From Amycolatopsis viridis (GTDB lineage: Bacteria > Actinomycetota > Actinomycetes > Mycobacteriales > Pseudonocardiaceae), in assembly GCF_011758765.1 (NCBI RefSeq), contig NZ_JAANOU010000001.1:62001-126000 (forward strand): 64,000 bases of DNA. The letters run 5' to 3'. Shown here one piece after another: positions 8,838 to 17,477 of this stretch. The notes below the pieces were generated by a model. It was not told the DNA's origin. It saw only the letters and a program-made list of their open reading frames with translations, and did no database searches. The translations under genes were made by a program, and so were the position numbers. Every line of letters starts with the position of its first letter. Within the stretch, counting starts at the first letter, position 1.

Positions 8838-9364
8838 GCGTCAACCTTCGATTCGTCCGGGTTCTCACCGGCATCGGATGCCTGGCCGCTGCAGTGAGCG
8901 GTTGCACCAGCACGGTCGCGGGTTCAGCGTCGCCAGCGACCACCCGTACCACCCCCACCACGCCGACCGCGGCAGACGTCTTCGCCGGTCTGAATGCTTG
9001 CCGGGTTCTCGAACAGCTCACCGCAGGGCAAGGGTTCGGCCCGGGGGAGAACATCAGCCGACGGAACGAATGCGACGTCCTCAAACCCGGTTTCGGTTCA
9101 TACGGCCTGGCATTGGATCCGGTACAAGGGCTCATCGAATTCGCGGCCACGAACAAGACCGTCGTCAACACCACGATCAACGGGCGAAACGCGATGCAAG
9201 CGAACATCCCCACCGGAGGATGCGCGATCGCGATCGAGGTCGGCGAGCACGCCAGGGCGATGGTGACGGTCGCGATGTCGCGGATCAGCGAAGACCCGCA
9301 GTCCTGTCCGAGCGCGCGGGCCCTCGCGGAGAAGCTGGAGCCCCTGTTGCCCCCGGGGCCGTGA
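8834..9364 (+). CDS. DUF3558-like lipoprotein, array copy 1
   Basis: Signal sequence with lipobox Val-Ser-Gly-Cys (Cys24) and a Thr/Ser/Pro-rich linker, then a domain of about 130 residues with DVFAGLNACRVLEQLTAGQG, ISRRNECDV and TGGCAIAIEV, which resembles DUF3558 lipoproteins of Pseudonocardiaceae. The conserved cysteines probably form disulfides outside the cell. The start is TTG at 8834, overlapping the preceding stop; copies 2 and 3 start at the same alignment position with ATG and GTG, which supports the choice. Exported and lipid-anchored; molecular function unknown. Confidence 0.85.
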   Translation: MSVNLRFVRVLTGIGCLAAAVSGCTSTVAGSASPATTRTTPTTPTAADVFAGLNACRVLEQLTAGQGFGPGENISRRNECDVLKPGFGSYGLALDPVQGLIEFAATNKTVVNTTINGRNAMQANIPTGGCAIAIEVGEHARAMVTVAMSRISEDPQSCPSARALAEKLEPLLPPGP

Positions 9365-9420
9365 TGGGTGATTTATCAGTGCCGCAATTATCGGGGCCTT
9401 GGTCACGCTATCTTCGGTAA
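9365..9420 (+). promoter_or_regulatory. Conserved intergenic element of the array, copy A
   Basis: This stretch aligns base by base with 11135-11195, sharing GTGATG.GTGAT, CTGCCGCAA-like and CGCTATCTTC blocks. TATCTT could be a -10 hexamer, but a matching -35 is not obvious. It precedes the copy 2 pair and was evidently duplicated together with the coding units. Confidence 0.5.
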
Positions 9421-9463
9421 CTGCTGATCGGCCTCGTCATGCTGATCGAGTGAAGGAGGGCTC

Positions 9464-9904
9464 TTGACGGACGGCGTAGCGAGCCAGGTAGCCGCCGTCT
9501 TCGGCGGGACCGAACAGCTGACGACGATGAGCGATGGCGCAAAGCGCATGCTGGCCGACGCCCAAGCCGGCCACTGGGCGGTGGACGAAGAGACGGGCTC
9601 ACACCTGCACAGGGCAGTCACCCAGATGCAGACCGAACTCGGGAGGATCAGCCCGAAGATCTACCGACTCAAGCAGGCGCCCAAATTCGGCGATGACGAG
9701 TACGCCAGGAAGGCGTCCGCACACTTTCTCGAAGCGATGTACTCGGACGACCGATCGCTCGTCCGCGTCTACGAACAAGCACAGATGATGCTGGAAACAC
9801 TTCGCGAAGCCATTGACATCGCAATCAGCAAGTACAACGGCTCTGACGATGCGGCAACCCAAGATTTGCGCACTCTCCGGACCCAGGAAGATAATTGCGG
9901 ATGA
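9464..9904 (+). CDS. Helical T7SS-like protein, array copy 2
   Basis: Paralogue of the protein at 8379, 146 residues, helical, cytoplasmic by prediction. TTG start at 9464 with a strong AAGGAGG site at 9453-9459. It matches copy 1 across most of its length and ends in SKYNGSDDAATQ, which contains the T7SS export motif YxxxD (Tyr-Asn-Gly-Ser-Asp). The last codons overlap the ATG of the copy 2 lipoprotein. Functional assignment as a secreted or surface-exposed partner is inferred from the motif and pairing. Confidence 0.85.
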   Translation: MTDGVASQVAAVFGGTEQLTTMSDGAKRMLADAQAGHWAVDEETGSHLHRAVTQMQTELGRISPKIYRLKQAPKFGDDEYARKASAHFLEAMYSDDRSLVRVYEQAQMMLETLREAIDIAISKYNGSDDAATQDLRTLRTQEDNCG

Positions 9905-10419
9905 ACGTTCGTCCCGCCCAGCTGCTCCTCGGGCTGACTTGTCTCGCATTCACCACGGCGAGTTGCACCAGCACGGTGAGCGGCACTCCGTCGCCGGCGC
10001 CGAGCGCGAGTTCCGTTCCGGCGAACTCCGATGTGTTCGCGGGCCTCAACGCATGCCAGATCGTGGAACAGATTACGGCCGGTCAGGGCTTCGGGCCAGG
10101 TGAGAACATCAGCCGCCGCAACGAGTGTGACGTGACGAAGTTCGACTTCGGGACATACGGCCTGGCGCTGGACCCCGTACAAGGGCTCACCGAATTCGCC
10201 AGGGCGAACGCGAACGTGGTGACACTCACCGTCAATGAACGTGAGGCCATGCAGGCGAACATCCCGACGGGCGGATGCGCGATAGCTGTCAAGGTCTCCG
10301 AACATGCCCGCGCTCTCGTCACGGTATCGATGTCACGGTACAGCCAGAACGCGGAGGCGTGCTCGAACGCCAAATCGTTCGCCGAAAAGATCGAGCCCTT
10401 GCTGCCGAAGGGGCAGTGA
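9901..10419 (+). CDS. DUF3558-like lipoprotein, array copy 2
   Basis: 172 residues, ATG start overlapping the preceding stop. Lipobox Thr-Ala-Ser-Cys (Cys22), then a Ser/Pro linker and the DUF3558-like domain with DVFAGLNACQIVEQITAGQG, GENISRRNECDV and IPTGGCAIAVKV. It is closest to copy 1: the stretch from GQGFGPGENISRRNECDV onward is nearly the same in both. Predicted to be lipid-anchored on the outer face of the membrane; function unknown. Confidence 0.87.
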   Translation: MNVRPAQLLLGLTCLAFTTASCTSTVSGTPSPAPSASSVPANSDVFAGLNACQIVEQITAGQGFGPGENISRRNECDVTKFDFGTYGLALDPVQGLTEFARANANVVTLTVNEREAMQANIPTGGCAIAVKVSEHARALVTVSMSRYSQNAEACSNAKSFAEKIEPLLPKGQ

Positions 10420-10466
10420 GTCGCCTGCCTGATGGTGATCACAACCGGAGGTACCGGCGCAGGGGA

Positions 10467-10607
10467 TTCTGCGATATCGCGACTACGAACCGGGGTGCGG
10501 TGAACACTTCGATCAATGGCCATGACGCCATGCTGGCCGGATACGACGACGCCGACGAGCCGGCAACCAAGTCTCTCGACCAGCTCAGGAACCAGGTGTC
10601 CCGGTGA
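10467..10607 (+). pseudogene. Chimeric remnant of a collapsed array unit
   Basis: In the frame ending at 10607 the first part reads IATTNRGAVNTSINGHDAM, which matches the middle of a DUF3558 lipoprotein (copy 1 has AATNKTVVNTTINGRNAM). It then passes directly into GYDDADEPATKSLDQL, which matches the C-terminal tail of the helical partner proteins, including YxxxD. No start codon with a ribosome-binding site fits. This is what a deletion joining one unit's lipoprotein gene to the next unit's helical-protein gene would leave. The stop still overlaps the GTG of the next lipoprotein. Confidence 0.75.
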
Positions 10608-11134
10608 TCAGGTCCCGCTTCGCCCGGATTTTCACCGGCATCGCCTGCGTCCTGGGAACCGTCCTGGCCGCCTGTACCAGCACCGTCTCCGGGAGCCCGT
10701 CGCCCGCGCCCGTTGTTCCGTCCAGCTCAAGCCCTGACAGCTCTGACGTTTTCGCGGGCCTTGATGCTTGCCGCCTGCTGGATCAGCTCAACGCCGGGCA
10801 AGGGTTCAATCCCGGGGAAAACAAGAGCCGGCGCAACCAATGCACCGCCTCCAAACTCGATTTCGCCACGTACAGCATCGCCCTCGACGCCACGCAAGGG
10901 CTGCGGGAGTTCGCCGCGACCAACACGGGCGTGCGGGAGATCTCGGTTCATGCGCGGAAGGCCATGGAGGCTGACATCTCCACCGGTGGTTGCGCGGTCG
11001 CGGTGGAGGTCGCGGATCGGGCGCTCGCGTTGGTGCTCGTGACCATGGCGCGAGCGAGCGAGGATGCGCAAGGGTGCCCGAACGCGCGGGCCTTCGCGGA
11101 GAAGCTGGAGCCCCTGTTGCCCCCGGTGTCGTGA
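10604..11134 (+). CDS. DUF3558-like lipoprotein, array copy 3 (without intact partner)
   Basis: 176 residues from GTG at 10604. Lipobox Leu-Ala-Ala-Cys (Cys24), Ser/Pro-rich linker, then the DUF3558-like domain (DVFAGLDACRLLDQLNAGQG, SRRNQCTASK, STGGCAVAVEV). It is the most divergent copy in the middle, yet its last 45 bases are almost identical to those of copy 1, suggesting recent exchange. Its upstream partner gene survives only as a remnant, so translation may depend on read-through of that relic or on a new promoter. Confidence 0.85.
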   Translation: MIRSRFARIFTGIACVLGTVLAACTSTVSGSPSPAPVVPSSSSPDSSDVFAGLDACRLLDQLNAGQGFNPGENKSRRNQCTASKLDFATYSIALDATQGLREFAATNTGVREISVHARKAMEADISTGGCAVAVEVADRALALVLVTMARASEDAQGCPNARAFAEKLEPLLPPVS

Positions 11135-11195
11135 TGCGTGATCGGGCACTGCCGCAACCACGGGGCGCTTGATCGCGCTATCTTCTCGGTGACGT
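11135..11195 (+). promoter_or_regulatory. Conserved intergenic element of the array, copy B
   Basis: Homologous to 9365-9420: GTGATGCGTGAT, CACTGCCGCAA and CGCTATCTTC are kept in the same order. Here it lies upstream of the single-pass membrane protein gene at 11229 rather than another array unit, so that gene may have inherited the array promoter. Confidence 0.5.
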
Positions 11196-11228
11196 CCACC
11201 GCGTGGAAGCTGACCGAGGAGCCCTGGG

Positions 11229-12473
11229 ATGAGTTGGCAGGATGAGCTGCGCCGTCTGGACGCCGACCTCGCCAACGGCACCATCACCCAGCACGAGCAC
11301 CGCAAGATGCGGGACGAGCTGCTGGCCGCGGCCTCCGGCATCGGGGCTTCGGCGCCGATTCAGCCGCAGTGGCAGAGCGCGAATCCGGCCAACCCGGGCT
11401 CCGTGCAGCAGCCGGGCCAGTGGTCGGCGCAACCCCCACAGTCCCAGCCCGCCGGCCCGCACACCGGGCAGGGGCAACCGGACGCGGGGCACGTCCCACC
11501 GGCCGGACCGCCCCGGAACGATGCGAGCGGGCCGGGTCAGGCCCAGCAGGGCGCCCTCGAGATCGAGGAGGGACCCACCGAGAGCGCCCTCGCCAACGAG
11601 GAAGGGCCCACGCAGAGCATTTCGGCGCACCTGCTCGCCACCAGCAAGCCCACGAGTGCGCCCAGTCCGGCCGACGAGCGTCCCACCGACTCCGTGCACT
11701 TCCCCTCCATCGAGGACGCGCCGACCGTCATCACGAACCCGGTGCCGCCGCCGTCGCGGCCCTTGCCCACCATGGCTCCGCCACCGCTGCACCCCGGGCC
11801 GTACCCCCAGCACTACCCGCCGTTCGACCCCGCGCCGCGGCTCCAGGCGCCGCGCAAACGCAAGCCGACCTGGCTGTTCGTCACCCTCGGTGTGATCATC
11901 GTTGCCGCGCTGGTCGCGGGCGGCATCTGGTTCCTGGGCGGCGGCAGCAACGGCACCACCGCCACCACCGCGGCCCAGCCCCCCACGTCCGCCGCCACAC
12001 CGCAGTCCGTCGAAGCGCGGCTGCCGGCCCTTCCGGGCACGCCGAGCCCGAACAACGGAACCCTCACCGTCGACCAGGGCGTCGACCTCAAGCTGTTCTC
12101 CCGCGAGGAGGGCCGCCTGATGAAGGACAACGGCGTCACCCAGCTGATCTTCCGCGGCTCGTCCCAGGGCCCGCAGGGCTACCTCGTCCTGGTCCTGCCC
12201 GCCGGCTCGGCCACCGGCGCCGCCTCGATCATCCGGGGCCTCTACGACCACGCCCTCTTCGCCGGCCTGCGGAACATCCCGTCCGGCTCCACCGACGCCA
12301 AGGCCGTCACCGGCAGCAACGCGGCCGGTCAGATGAGCGGCACCTGGTACACCTCGGGCACCTACGCCGTCGCGATCTGGGTGTCCCAGGGCCTCGACGG
12401 CGACCCGGCCGCCCTGTCCGAGCGCCTCGCCCAGACGAAGACCTCCCTGGTCAACGCCCTGCCGCCGAACTAG
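11229..12473 (+). CDS. Single-pass membrane protein with acidic-Pro-Thr repeats
   Basis: 414 residues, GAGGAG seven bases before the ATG. A short N-terminal helical unit (MSWQDELRRLDADLANGTI..., SHOCT-like) is followed by a long Pro/Gln-rich cytoplasmic region. That region contains four similar acidic-x-Pro-Thr motifs (EEGPTES, EEGPTQS, DERPTDS, EDAPTVI), then a basic stop-transfer and one membrane helix (LFVTLGVIIVAALVAGGIWF). The remaining 170 residues are outside the cell. It is a paralogue of the gene at 14255. The function is unknown; Thr motifs of this kind can be kinase sites, which is an inference. The gene is convergent with the next one and the two stop codons overlap in CTAG. Confidence 0.85.
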   Translation: MSWQDELRRLDADLANGTITQHEHRKMRDELLAAASGIGASAPIQPQWQSANPANPGSVQQPGQWSAQPPQSQPAGPHTGQGQPDAGHVPPAGPPRNDASGPGQAQQGALEIEEGPTESALANEEGPTQSISAHLLATSKPTSAPSPADERPTDSVHFPSIEDAPTVITNPVPPPSRPLPTMAPPPLHPGPYPQHYPPFDPAPRLQAPRKRKPTWLFVTLGVIIVAALVAGGIWFLGGGSNGTTATTAAQPPTSAATPQSVEARLPALPGTPSPNNGTLTVDQGVDLKLFSREEGRLMKDNGVTQLIFRGSSQGPQGYLVLVLPAGSATGAASIIRGLYDHALFAGLRNIPSGSTDAKAVTGSNAAGQMSGTWYTSGTYAVAIWVSQGLDGDPAALSERLAQTKTSLVNALPPN

Positions 12474-14098
12474 GGCAGCTGCCCGGGCCGCAGCACCGCC
12501 CCGCACCGACCGGTCGCCGCCCGCTCGGCCTCCACCCGCGGGAGCGCGACCCGCGCGTACGCCCGCAGCCGGACCAGGTCGTCGCCGTCGAGGGCGTCCA
12601 GCCGCACCCAGTCGCCGTTCTGACCGGTCCGGTCCAGCACCACCGCCGCGTACTCACCGGACAGGCGGGCGTCGCGCGTCAGCCCGGTCAGGCCGCTCCA
12701 CGGCACGTGCGACTGGATGAACGTCGGCTTGAGCTCGTCGAACACGTAGTCCCGGAACCCCGCGAAATCCCCCGCCGATACCAGGTCTGCAATGTGCGAG
12801 TCGGCCAGGCCGACCGAGTCGACCACCCGCAACCGGCTCGTCAGCGCCGTCCCGCCGATGTCCGGCAACAGCACCGACCCCTCCCGCAGGCCGATCGTGT
12901 CCGCGTAGCCGTTGAACACCCGCCCGTCCCGCTGCACGATCTGACACAACGGCACGACCGGCCCGCTCGCGAACCCGCGACCGGAATCGGCCAGCGCCGG
13001 GGCGCTCGGCACCGCCGCGCCTACCAGCACCACCGCCAGCAGCACCCGCCGGCGCACCGCCAGCGCCCGCATCCCCTCGACCGCCGCCACCGCTGCGACC
13101 AGCGCCGCCATCGTCCACACGGGAGTCGCAAACCGGAACTCGCCCGCCGGCTCCGCGTTGAGCACGCAGTACGCCACCAGCGCCAGCACCAGCGGCACCA
13201 GCCATCCGGCCAGCGGCCGGCGCAGGGCCGGGACCAGCCACAACGCCAGCCCGGTCACCAGCACCCCGGCCAGCACGACCGGCCACCCCAGGTACTCCAC
13301 CGGCTCCGCCACCCGCGTCACGTTCGCCAGTGCCGGCGGCTGCTGGTTCTTCGCCACGGCCGTGTTCGGCACCCACCGGCCGAACTCCGCGTGCCGCCAC
13401 AGCAGATAGGCGCCGTACGGCACCGCGAACGCCAGAAGCCCGGCCCCGGCGGGAACCACCGTCCGCGCCCGCCGCGCGAACCGCAGCGCGACGAGGGGGT
13501 ACGCGACCACGTAGATCGCACCGTCCGGCCGGGTGAGTCCCGCCAGCGCTGCCAGCAGCCCGGCCCCCACCGCGATCCGCACGTCGTGCACCCGTCCGGC
13601 CGCGAGCGCGCGGAACAACAGCGCCGCGAGCCACGCCACCGCCAGCGCGTACAGGGGATTCTCCAAACCGGACAGCGACCAGATCACGAAGGACGGGATC
13701 GCGGCGAGCAAGCCGCCCGCGAACACCGTCACCAGTGACGGCCATCGCGTGACGCGTTTCACCGCGAAGTGACACGCAGCGAGAATTCCCGCACAGCAGG
13801 CCAATCCGAGCGCCTTCGGAAACAGAACGTAGTCCGGGACACCGAAGATCGCGCCCGTATCGAACAGATGCAGCACCTTGCCCAGCACCAGCAGCGCGAG
13901 CCACGCCGGATTGGAGAAACCCTCCACCGGCGCCGCCCCGGGCTGGAGCACCGGACCGGCGCCTTCGGCCAGGTCACGGGCGTAGGCAAAGGTGATCGCC
14001 GCGTCGTCGTTGATCCAGTTGCCGTACGTCCACCCGTGCAACCCGATCAACGCCGTGCCGCCGACGACCGCGGCCACGGCGCGCCAGCGTGCCGCCAT
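12470..14098 (-). CDS. GT-C fold membrane glycosyltransferase
   Basis: A polytopic protein of 542 residues with about ten hydrophobic segments. The first outside loop holds INDDAAITFAYARDLAEG and a downstream PVEGFSNPAWLALL, the Asp-Asp plus EG(F/Y)(S/T)NP pattern of polyprenyl-phosphate-sugar-dependent GT-C enzymes such as the AftB/ArnT-like families. The C-terminal 150 residues are soluble and probably external. The ATG at 14098 has GGAGGGGG upstream; the additional 28 codons open further upstream lack a site. It probably adds a sugar to a cell-envelope glycan. Donor and acceptor are unknown. Confidence 0.82.
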   Translation of the reverse strand: MAARWRAVAAVVGGTALIGLHGWTYGNWINDDAAITFAYARDLAEGAGPVLQPGAAPVEGFSNPAWLALLVLGKVLHLFDTGAIFGVPDYVLFPKALGLACCAGILAACHFAVKRVTRWPSLVTVFAGGLLAAIPSFVIWSLSGLENPLYALAVAWLAALLFRALAAGRVHDVRIAVGAGLLAALAGLTRPDGAIYVVAYPLVALRFARRARTVVPAGAGLLAFAVPYGAYLLWRHAEFGRWVPNTAVAKNQQPPALANVTRVAEPVEYLGWPVVLAGVLVTGLALWLVPALRRPLAGWLVPLVLALVAYCVLNAEPAGEFRFATPVWTMAALVAAVAAVEGMRALAVRRRVLLAVVLVGAAVPSAPALADSGRGFASGPVVPLCQIVQRDGRVFNGYADTIGLREGSVLLPDIGGTALTSRLRVVDSVGLADSHIADLVSAGDFAGFRDYVFDELKPTFIQSHVPWSGLTGLTRDARLSGEYAAVVLDRTGQNGDWVRLDALDGDDLVRLRAYARVALPRVEAERAATGRCGAVLRPGQLP

Positions 14099-14254
14099 TC
14101 TCCCCCTCCTCGATTGATCACCCTCGCAGAACAAGGTCACGAAATGACCCTCACCGGCGATGAGCGGGGTAGGCGTGCACAATGTGCGTCGTCACCGTAG
14201 CGCTGTCCGGCGGACGCGTTCCGCCTCGTCGAGAGCAGATTAGGGGGCTACCGG

Positions 14255-15400
14255 GTGTCCTGGCAGGAGGAGTTGCGCAAGCTGGACGAAGAGCTTGCCT
14301 CGGGACGGCTCTCCGCGGACGACTACCGCGTCCGGCGCGACCAGGTGCTCTCGTCCGCGGTCTCCCACAGCGAGAACACCGCCCAGCAGCCGGAGCCGGA
14401 CAACTCCGCCGACTCGACGCAGGTGATCGCGCCGGTCAGCCCGCCGCAGGGCGTGCCGCAGCAGGCGCCGCCGGACCTCTCCGCCGAGCCCACGCAGGCC
14501 GTCTCGCCGAACTGGCAGGCCCACCCCCCGGTCGATCCGGAACGCACCCAGTACGTGCCGAGCCCGTCTCCGCCAGCGGGTTTCCCGACCGCGCCGCCCG
14601 GCGGTTTTCCGCAGTCCGGCCCGCAGCCCGTGCAGCCGGCGTGGCACGCGCCCCAATCCGACGTGAGCCCGCCGTGGGGCGGCTCGGACTTCCCGCCGAT
14701 CGGCCCGGTGGGGCAGGGCCCGGAGTCGTTCGACTCCAAGCCGGGTAAGGGCAAGATCGCCTGGATCTCGGTCGCGGCCGTCGTGGTGCTGGTGGCCGCC
14801 GGCCTGACGATCTTCCTGACCACCTCCGGTGGGGACAGCCAGGCCGGCCCGACGCCCACGCAGGCGCCGCCGACGTCGAGCACCAGCAACTCGCCGAACC
14901 AGGCGTTGCTGGACAAGATCCCACCGACCGAGGGCGCCGCGGACGGCCAGAGCGGTGTGCTGCCGGTGAACCGGCTGGTCGAACTGGGCATCGTGGACTC
15001 CGGGGAGGCCGCGCTGCTGAGCACCCACTCGGTGCCGGAGGTCGCGTGGCGGGGATCGCAACGCAGCCCGGACGACAAGGGCCCCGGCAACGAGAAGATC
15101 TCGGTGACGGTCATCCCGCTCGACAGTCCGACGACGGCGAACGCGCTGGCAGGCGAGATGCGCCAGTACTACGTCCGCAACGGGCTGGTGCTGCTCGTCG
15201 ATGCGCTGCCGGACATGCCCCCGCAGGTGGCGTTCCACAAGCTGGTCGCCTCCCCCGTCGTGTACCGGGGCACCTGGGTGTCGGGCAGCAACGTGGTGCG
15301 CGTCAACGTGATCCAGGGCAACCTGGCGGACGAGAACGCCCTGTCCGGTGCTTACCAGCGCACCGTCCACACGATGCTGCTGTCCAACCCGGCCAGCTGA
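14255..15400 (+). CDS. Single-pass membrane protein, paralogue of the 11229 gene
   Basis: 381 residues from GTG at 14255 with AGGGGG seven bases upstream. It shares the N-terminal unit MSWQEELRKLDEELASGRLS with the 11229 protein. The Pro-rich cytoplasmic part contains Thr-Gln motifs (DSTQV, EPTQA, ERTQY); one membrane helix (ISVAAVVVLVAAGLTIFLTT) leads to an external domain of about 190 residues with a Ser/Thr/Pro stalk. The two paralogues flank the GT-C gene, suggesting an ancestral duplication. Function unknown. The methyltransferase gene starts seven bases after its stop. Confidence 0.85.
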   Translation: MSWQEELRKLDEELASGRLSADDYRVRRDQVLSSAVSHSENTAQQPEPDNSADSTQVIAPVSPPQGVPQQAPPDLSAEPTQAVSPNWQAHPPVDPERTQYVPSPSPPAGFPTAPPGGFPQSGPQPVQPAWHAPQSDVSPPWGGSDFPPIGPVGQGPESFDSKPGKGKIAWISVAAVVVLVAAGLTIFLTTSGGDSQAGPTPTQAPPTSSTSNSPNQALLDKIPPTEGAADGQSGVLPVNRLVELGIVDSGEAALLSTHSVPEVAWRGSQRSPDDKGPGNEKISVTVIPLDSPTTANALAGEMRQYYVRNGLVLLVDALPDMPPQVAFHKLVASPVVYRGTWVSGSNVVRVNVIQGNLADENALSGAYQRTVHTMLLSNPAS

Positions 15401-15407
15401 TCGCGGT

Positions 15408-17477
15408 ATGAGCGACCTGGTCGCCGAGATCATCCGCCACGCCGCCGACCGCACCGCGCTGTCGGACGAGCTGCACTTCGCCGCGCACGAACCGGGCGAG
15501 CGGAGCCAGCTCGACCACGGCCGCGCGAACGTGCTGCGCGCGCTGCGGCTGCCGGCGGACGCGCATGTGCTCGAGGTGGGCGCCGGTTACGGCGCGGTGA
15601 CCAGGTATCTCGGGGAACGGGTGGCGCGGGTCGATGCGGTCGAACCGGACCCGGCCCGCGCCGGCGTGGTGCGAACGCGCACCGCCGATCTACCCGGCGT
15701 GCGGGTGCTCGACGCGGTTCCGGACGAGCGCTACGACGTGGTCGTGGCATCCGGCGTCGAGCACGCGGACCGCGTGCGGCCGGGCGGTGCGCTGGTCCTG
15801 GCGGTGCCGAACCGGCTCGGGGTGGGCCGACCCGGTGGCCGGTCCCGGCGCCGGTGGGAACGGGAGCTGGCCACCGCCGGGCTGACCGTCCAGCGGGTCC
15901 TCGGCTGCCTGCCGGACCACCGCGTCACCCGGGCCGTGATCACCGGGGAGCTGCTGGAACGGCATCCACGGCTCGCCGTCGAGCTGTCCGGGCGCGACGA
16001 GCGCTGGGCCGAACTCGTTGAGGGCGGCCTCGGTCTGGACACCGTGGACGGTCTGGTGTTCCTCGCCTCGGCCGGCGAACCCACCACCGGCCTGTGGCCG
16101 GACGGCGTGCTCGCCACCTACTTCAACACCGACCGCGCGGCCCGCTGGTGCACGCGCGCGGACGTGGTCGGGGGCGAGATCCGCCGCACTCCCCTGCTGC
16201 CGCAGGAACCCGGCCCGGTCGCCGTGCGCGCGTGGACGGACCTGGTGGTGGACGCGCCGACCCTGCCCGAGGTCCTGACCGGACAGCCGTGGCGCGCCGG
16301 TGAACTGCTCACCGCGTGGGCGGACCTGGTGCGGGCGGACCCGTCGTGGGACCTGATCCCGGCCAACGTGCTGTTGGCGGACCCGCCGCGGGCCATCGAC
16401 CTGGAGTGGGTGCGGGACGGCACGACCGTGGACGAGGTGATCGACCGCGGCCTGCTGCTGCTCGCCGACCAGCTCGCCCGCGCCGGCTGGTCCGGGGCCG
16501 CGCCGGGCACGACGGTGCGGGACCTGGCCGCGTGGCTCGGCGTCCTGCTGGACCGGCCGGTGAGCTTCGTGGACGCGGCCGCCGAGCGGGAAGCGGAGTT
16601 CCAGGCGATCCGCCGGTGCGGGATCACCTCCGGCCCTGGACTGGATCACGACCGGGACGCGATGCGGCTGGCGTGGCGCCGGCGTCTCGCCGAAGAAACC
16701 GGGCTGGCACCGGCCGGACCGACCGAATTGGACGCACGCGTCGCCCGCACGATGACGCGGGTTGACCGGATCATCGCACCCGGCGACTCGACGTTCCGCG
16801 GCGACACCGGACACTACTTCGCAGTGGCCGGCCAGGCGTTGCGGGCCTGCCTGCACGGGTTGCAGGCCGCCGGTCGGCCTTCACCGCGCCGCGTCTTGGA
16901 CATCGGCTGCGGCTACGGCCGGGTGCTGCGCACGTTCCGGGCCGCGTTCCCGGACGCCGAGCTGATCGCCTCGGACATCGACACCAGCGGCGTCGAGCAC
17001 TGCGTGCGGTTCTTCGGCGCCACCGGGCTGCCCGCGTCCGGGCGGATCGAGGAGATCCCACCGGTCAGCGACATCGACCTGATCTGGTGCGGTTCGGTCC
17101 TGACCCACCTGGACGTCCCGGCGTGGGACGCGCTGCTCGGCTTTTTCGAGCGAGTCCTAGCGCCGGGCGGCGTCGCGGTGGTCACCACGCACGGCCGTCG
17201 CGTCGCCTGGCGGATGACCAGCGGCGCCGGGTACGGCCTGACCGCGGAGGACCACGCCCGCGTGCTCGCGGACTACCGGGCCTCCGGGTTCGGGTACGCC
17301 GACTACCCCGGCCGGTCCGGGTACGGCATCTCGCTGTCCGCGCCGGAGTGGGTGACCGGGCACGTCCTCACCCCGCAGTTGCGGCTCGCGGGGTACGTCG
17401 AGGCGGGCTGGGACGGCCACCAGGACGTGTTGATCCTGGCCAAGGACGCCGACGAGACGGTGAAGGCGGAACGATGA
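15408..17477 (+). CDS. Tandem-domain SAM-dependent methyltransferase
   Basis: 689 residues with two class I methyltransferase domains. The first has VLEVGAGYGAVTRYLG at about 54-69, the second VLDIGCGYGRVLRTF at about 495-509 with IASDID as the acidic loop. Between them is a region of about 250 residues with IPANVLLADPPRAIDLEWV, a pattern I associate with methyltransferases of surface-polysaccharide clusters. The ATG at 15408 is chosen because the frame upstream overlaps the preceding gene. It is the first gene of a four-gene chain linked by ATGA overlaps, and probably methylates sugars of an exported glycan (inferred). Confidence 0.85.
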   Translation: MSDLVAEIIRHAADRTALSDELHFAAHEPGERSQLDHGRANVLRALRLPADAHVLEVGAGYGAVTRYLGERVARVDAVEPDPARAGVVRTRTADLPGVRVLDAVPDERYDVVVASGVEHADRVRPGGALVLAVPNRLGVGRPGGRSRRRWERELATAGLTVQRVLGCLPDHRVTRAVITGELLERHPRLAVELSGRDERWAELVEGGLGLDTVDGLVFLASAGEPTTGLWPDGVLATYFNTDRAARWCTRADVVGGEIRRTPLLPQEPGPVAVRAWTDLVVDAPTLPEVLTGQPWRAGELLTAWADLVRADPSWDLIPANVLLADPPRAIDLEWVRDGTTVDEVIDRGLLLLADQLARAGWSGAAPGTTVRDLAAWLGVLLDRPVSFVDAAAEREAEFQAIRRCGITSGPGLDHDRDAMRLAWRRRLAEETGLAPAGPTELDARVARTMTRVDRIIAPGDSTFRGDTGHYFAVAGQALRACLHGLQAAGRPSPRRVLDIGCGYGRVLRTFRAAFPDAELIASDIDTSGVEHCVRFFGATGLPASGRIEEIPPVSDIDLIWCGSVLTHLDVPAWDALLGFFERVLAPGGVAVVTTHGRRVAWRMTSGAGYGLTAEDHARVLADYRASGFGYADYPGRSGYGISLSAPEWVTGHVLTPQLRLAGYVEAGWDGHQDVLILAKDADETVKAER

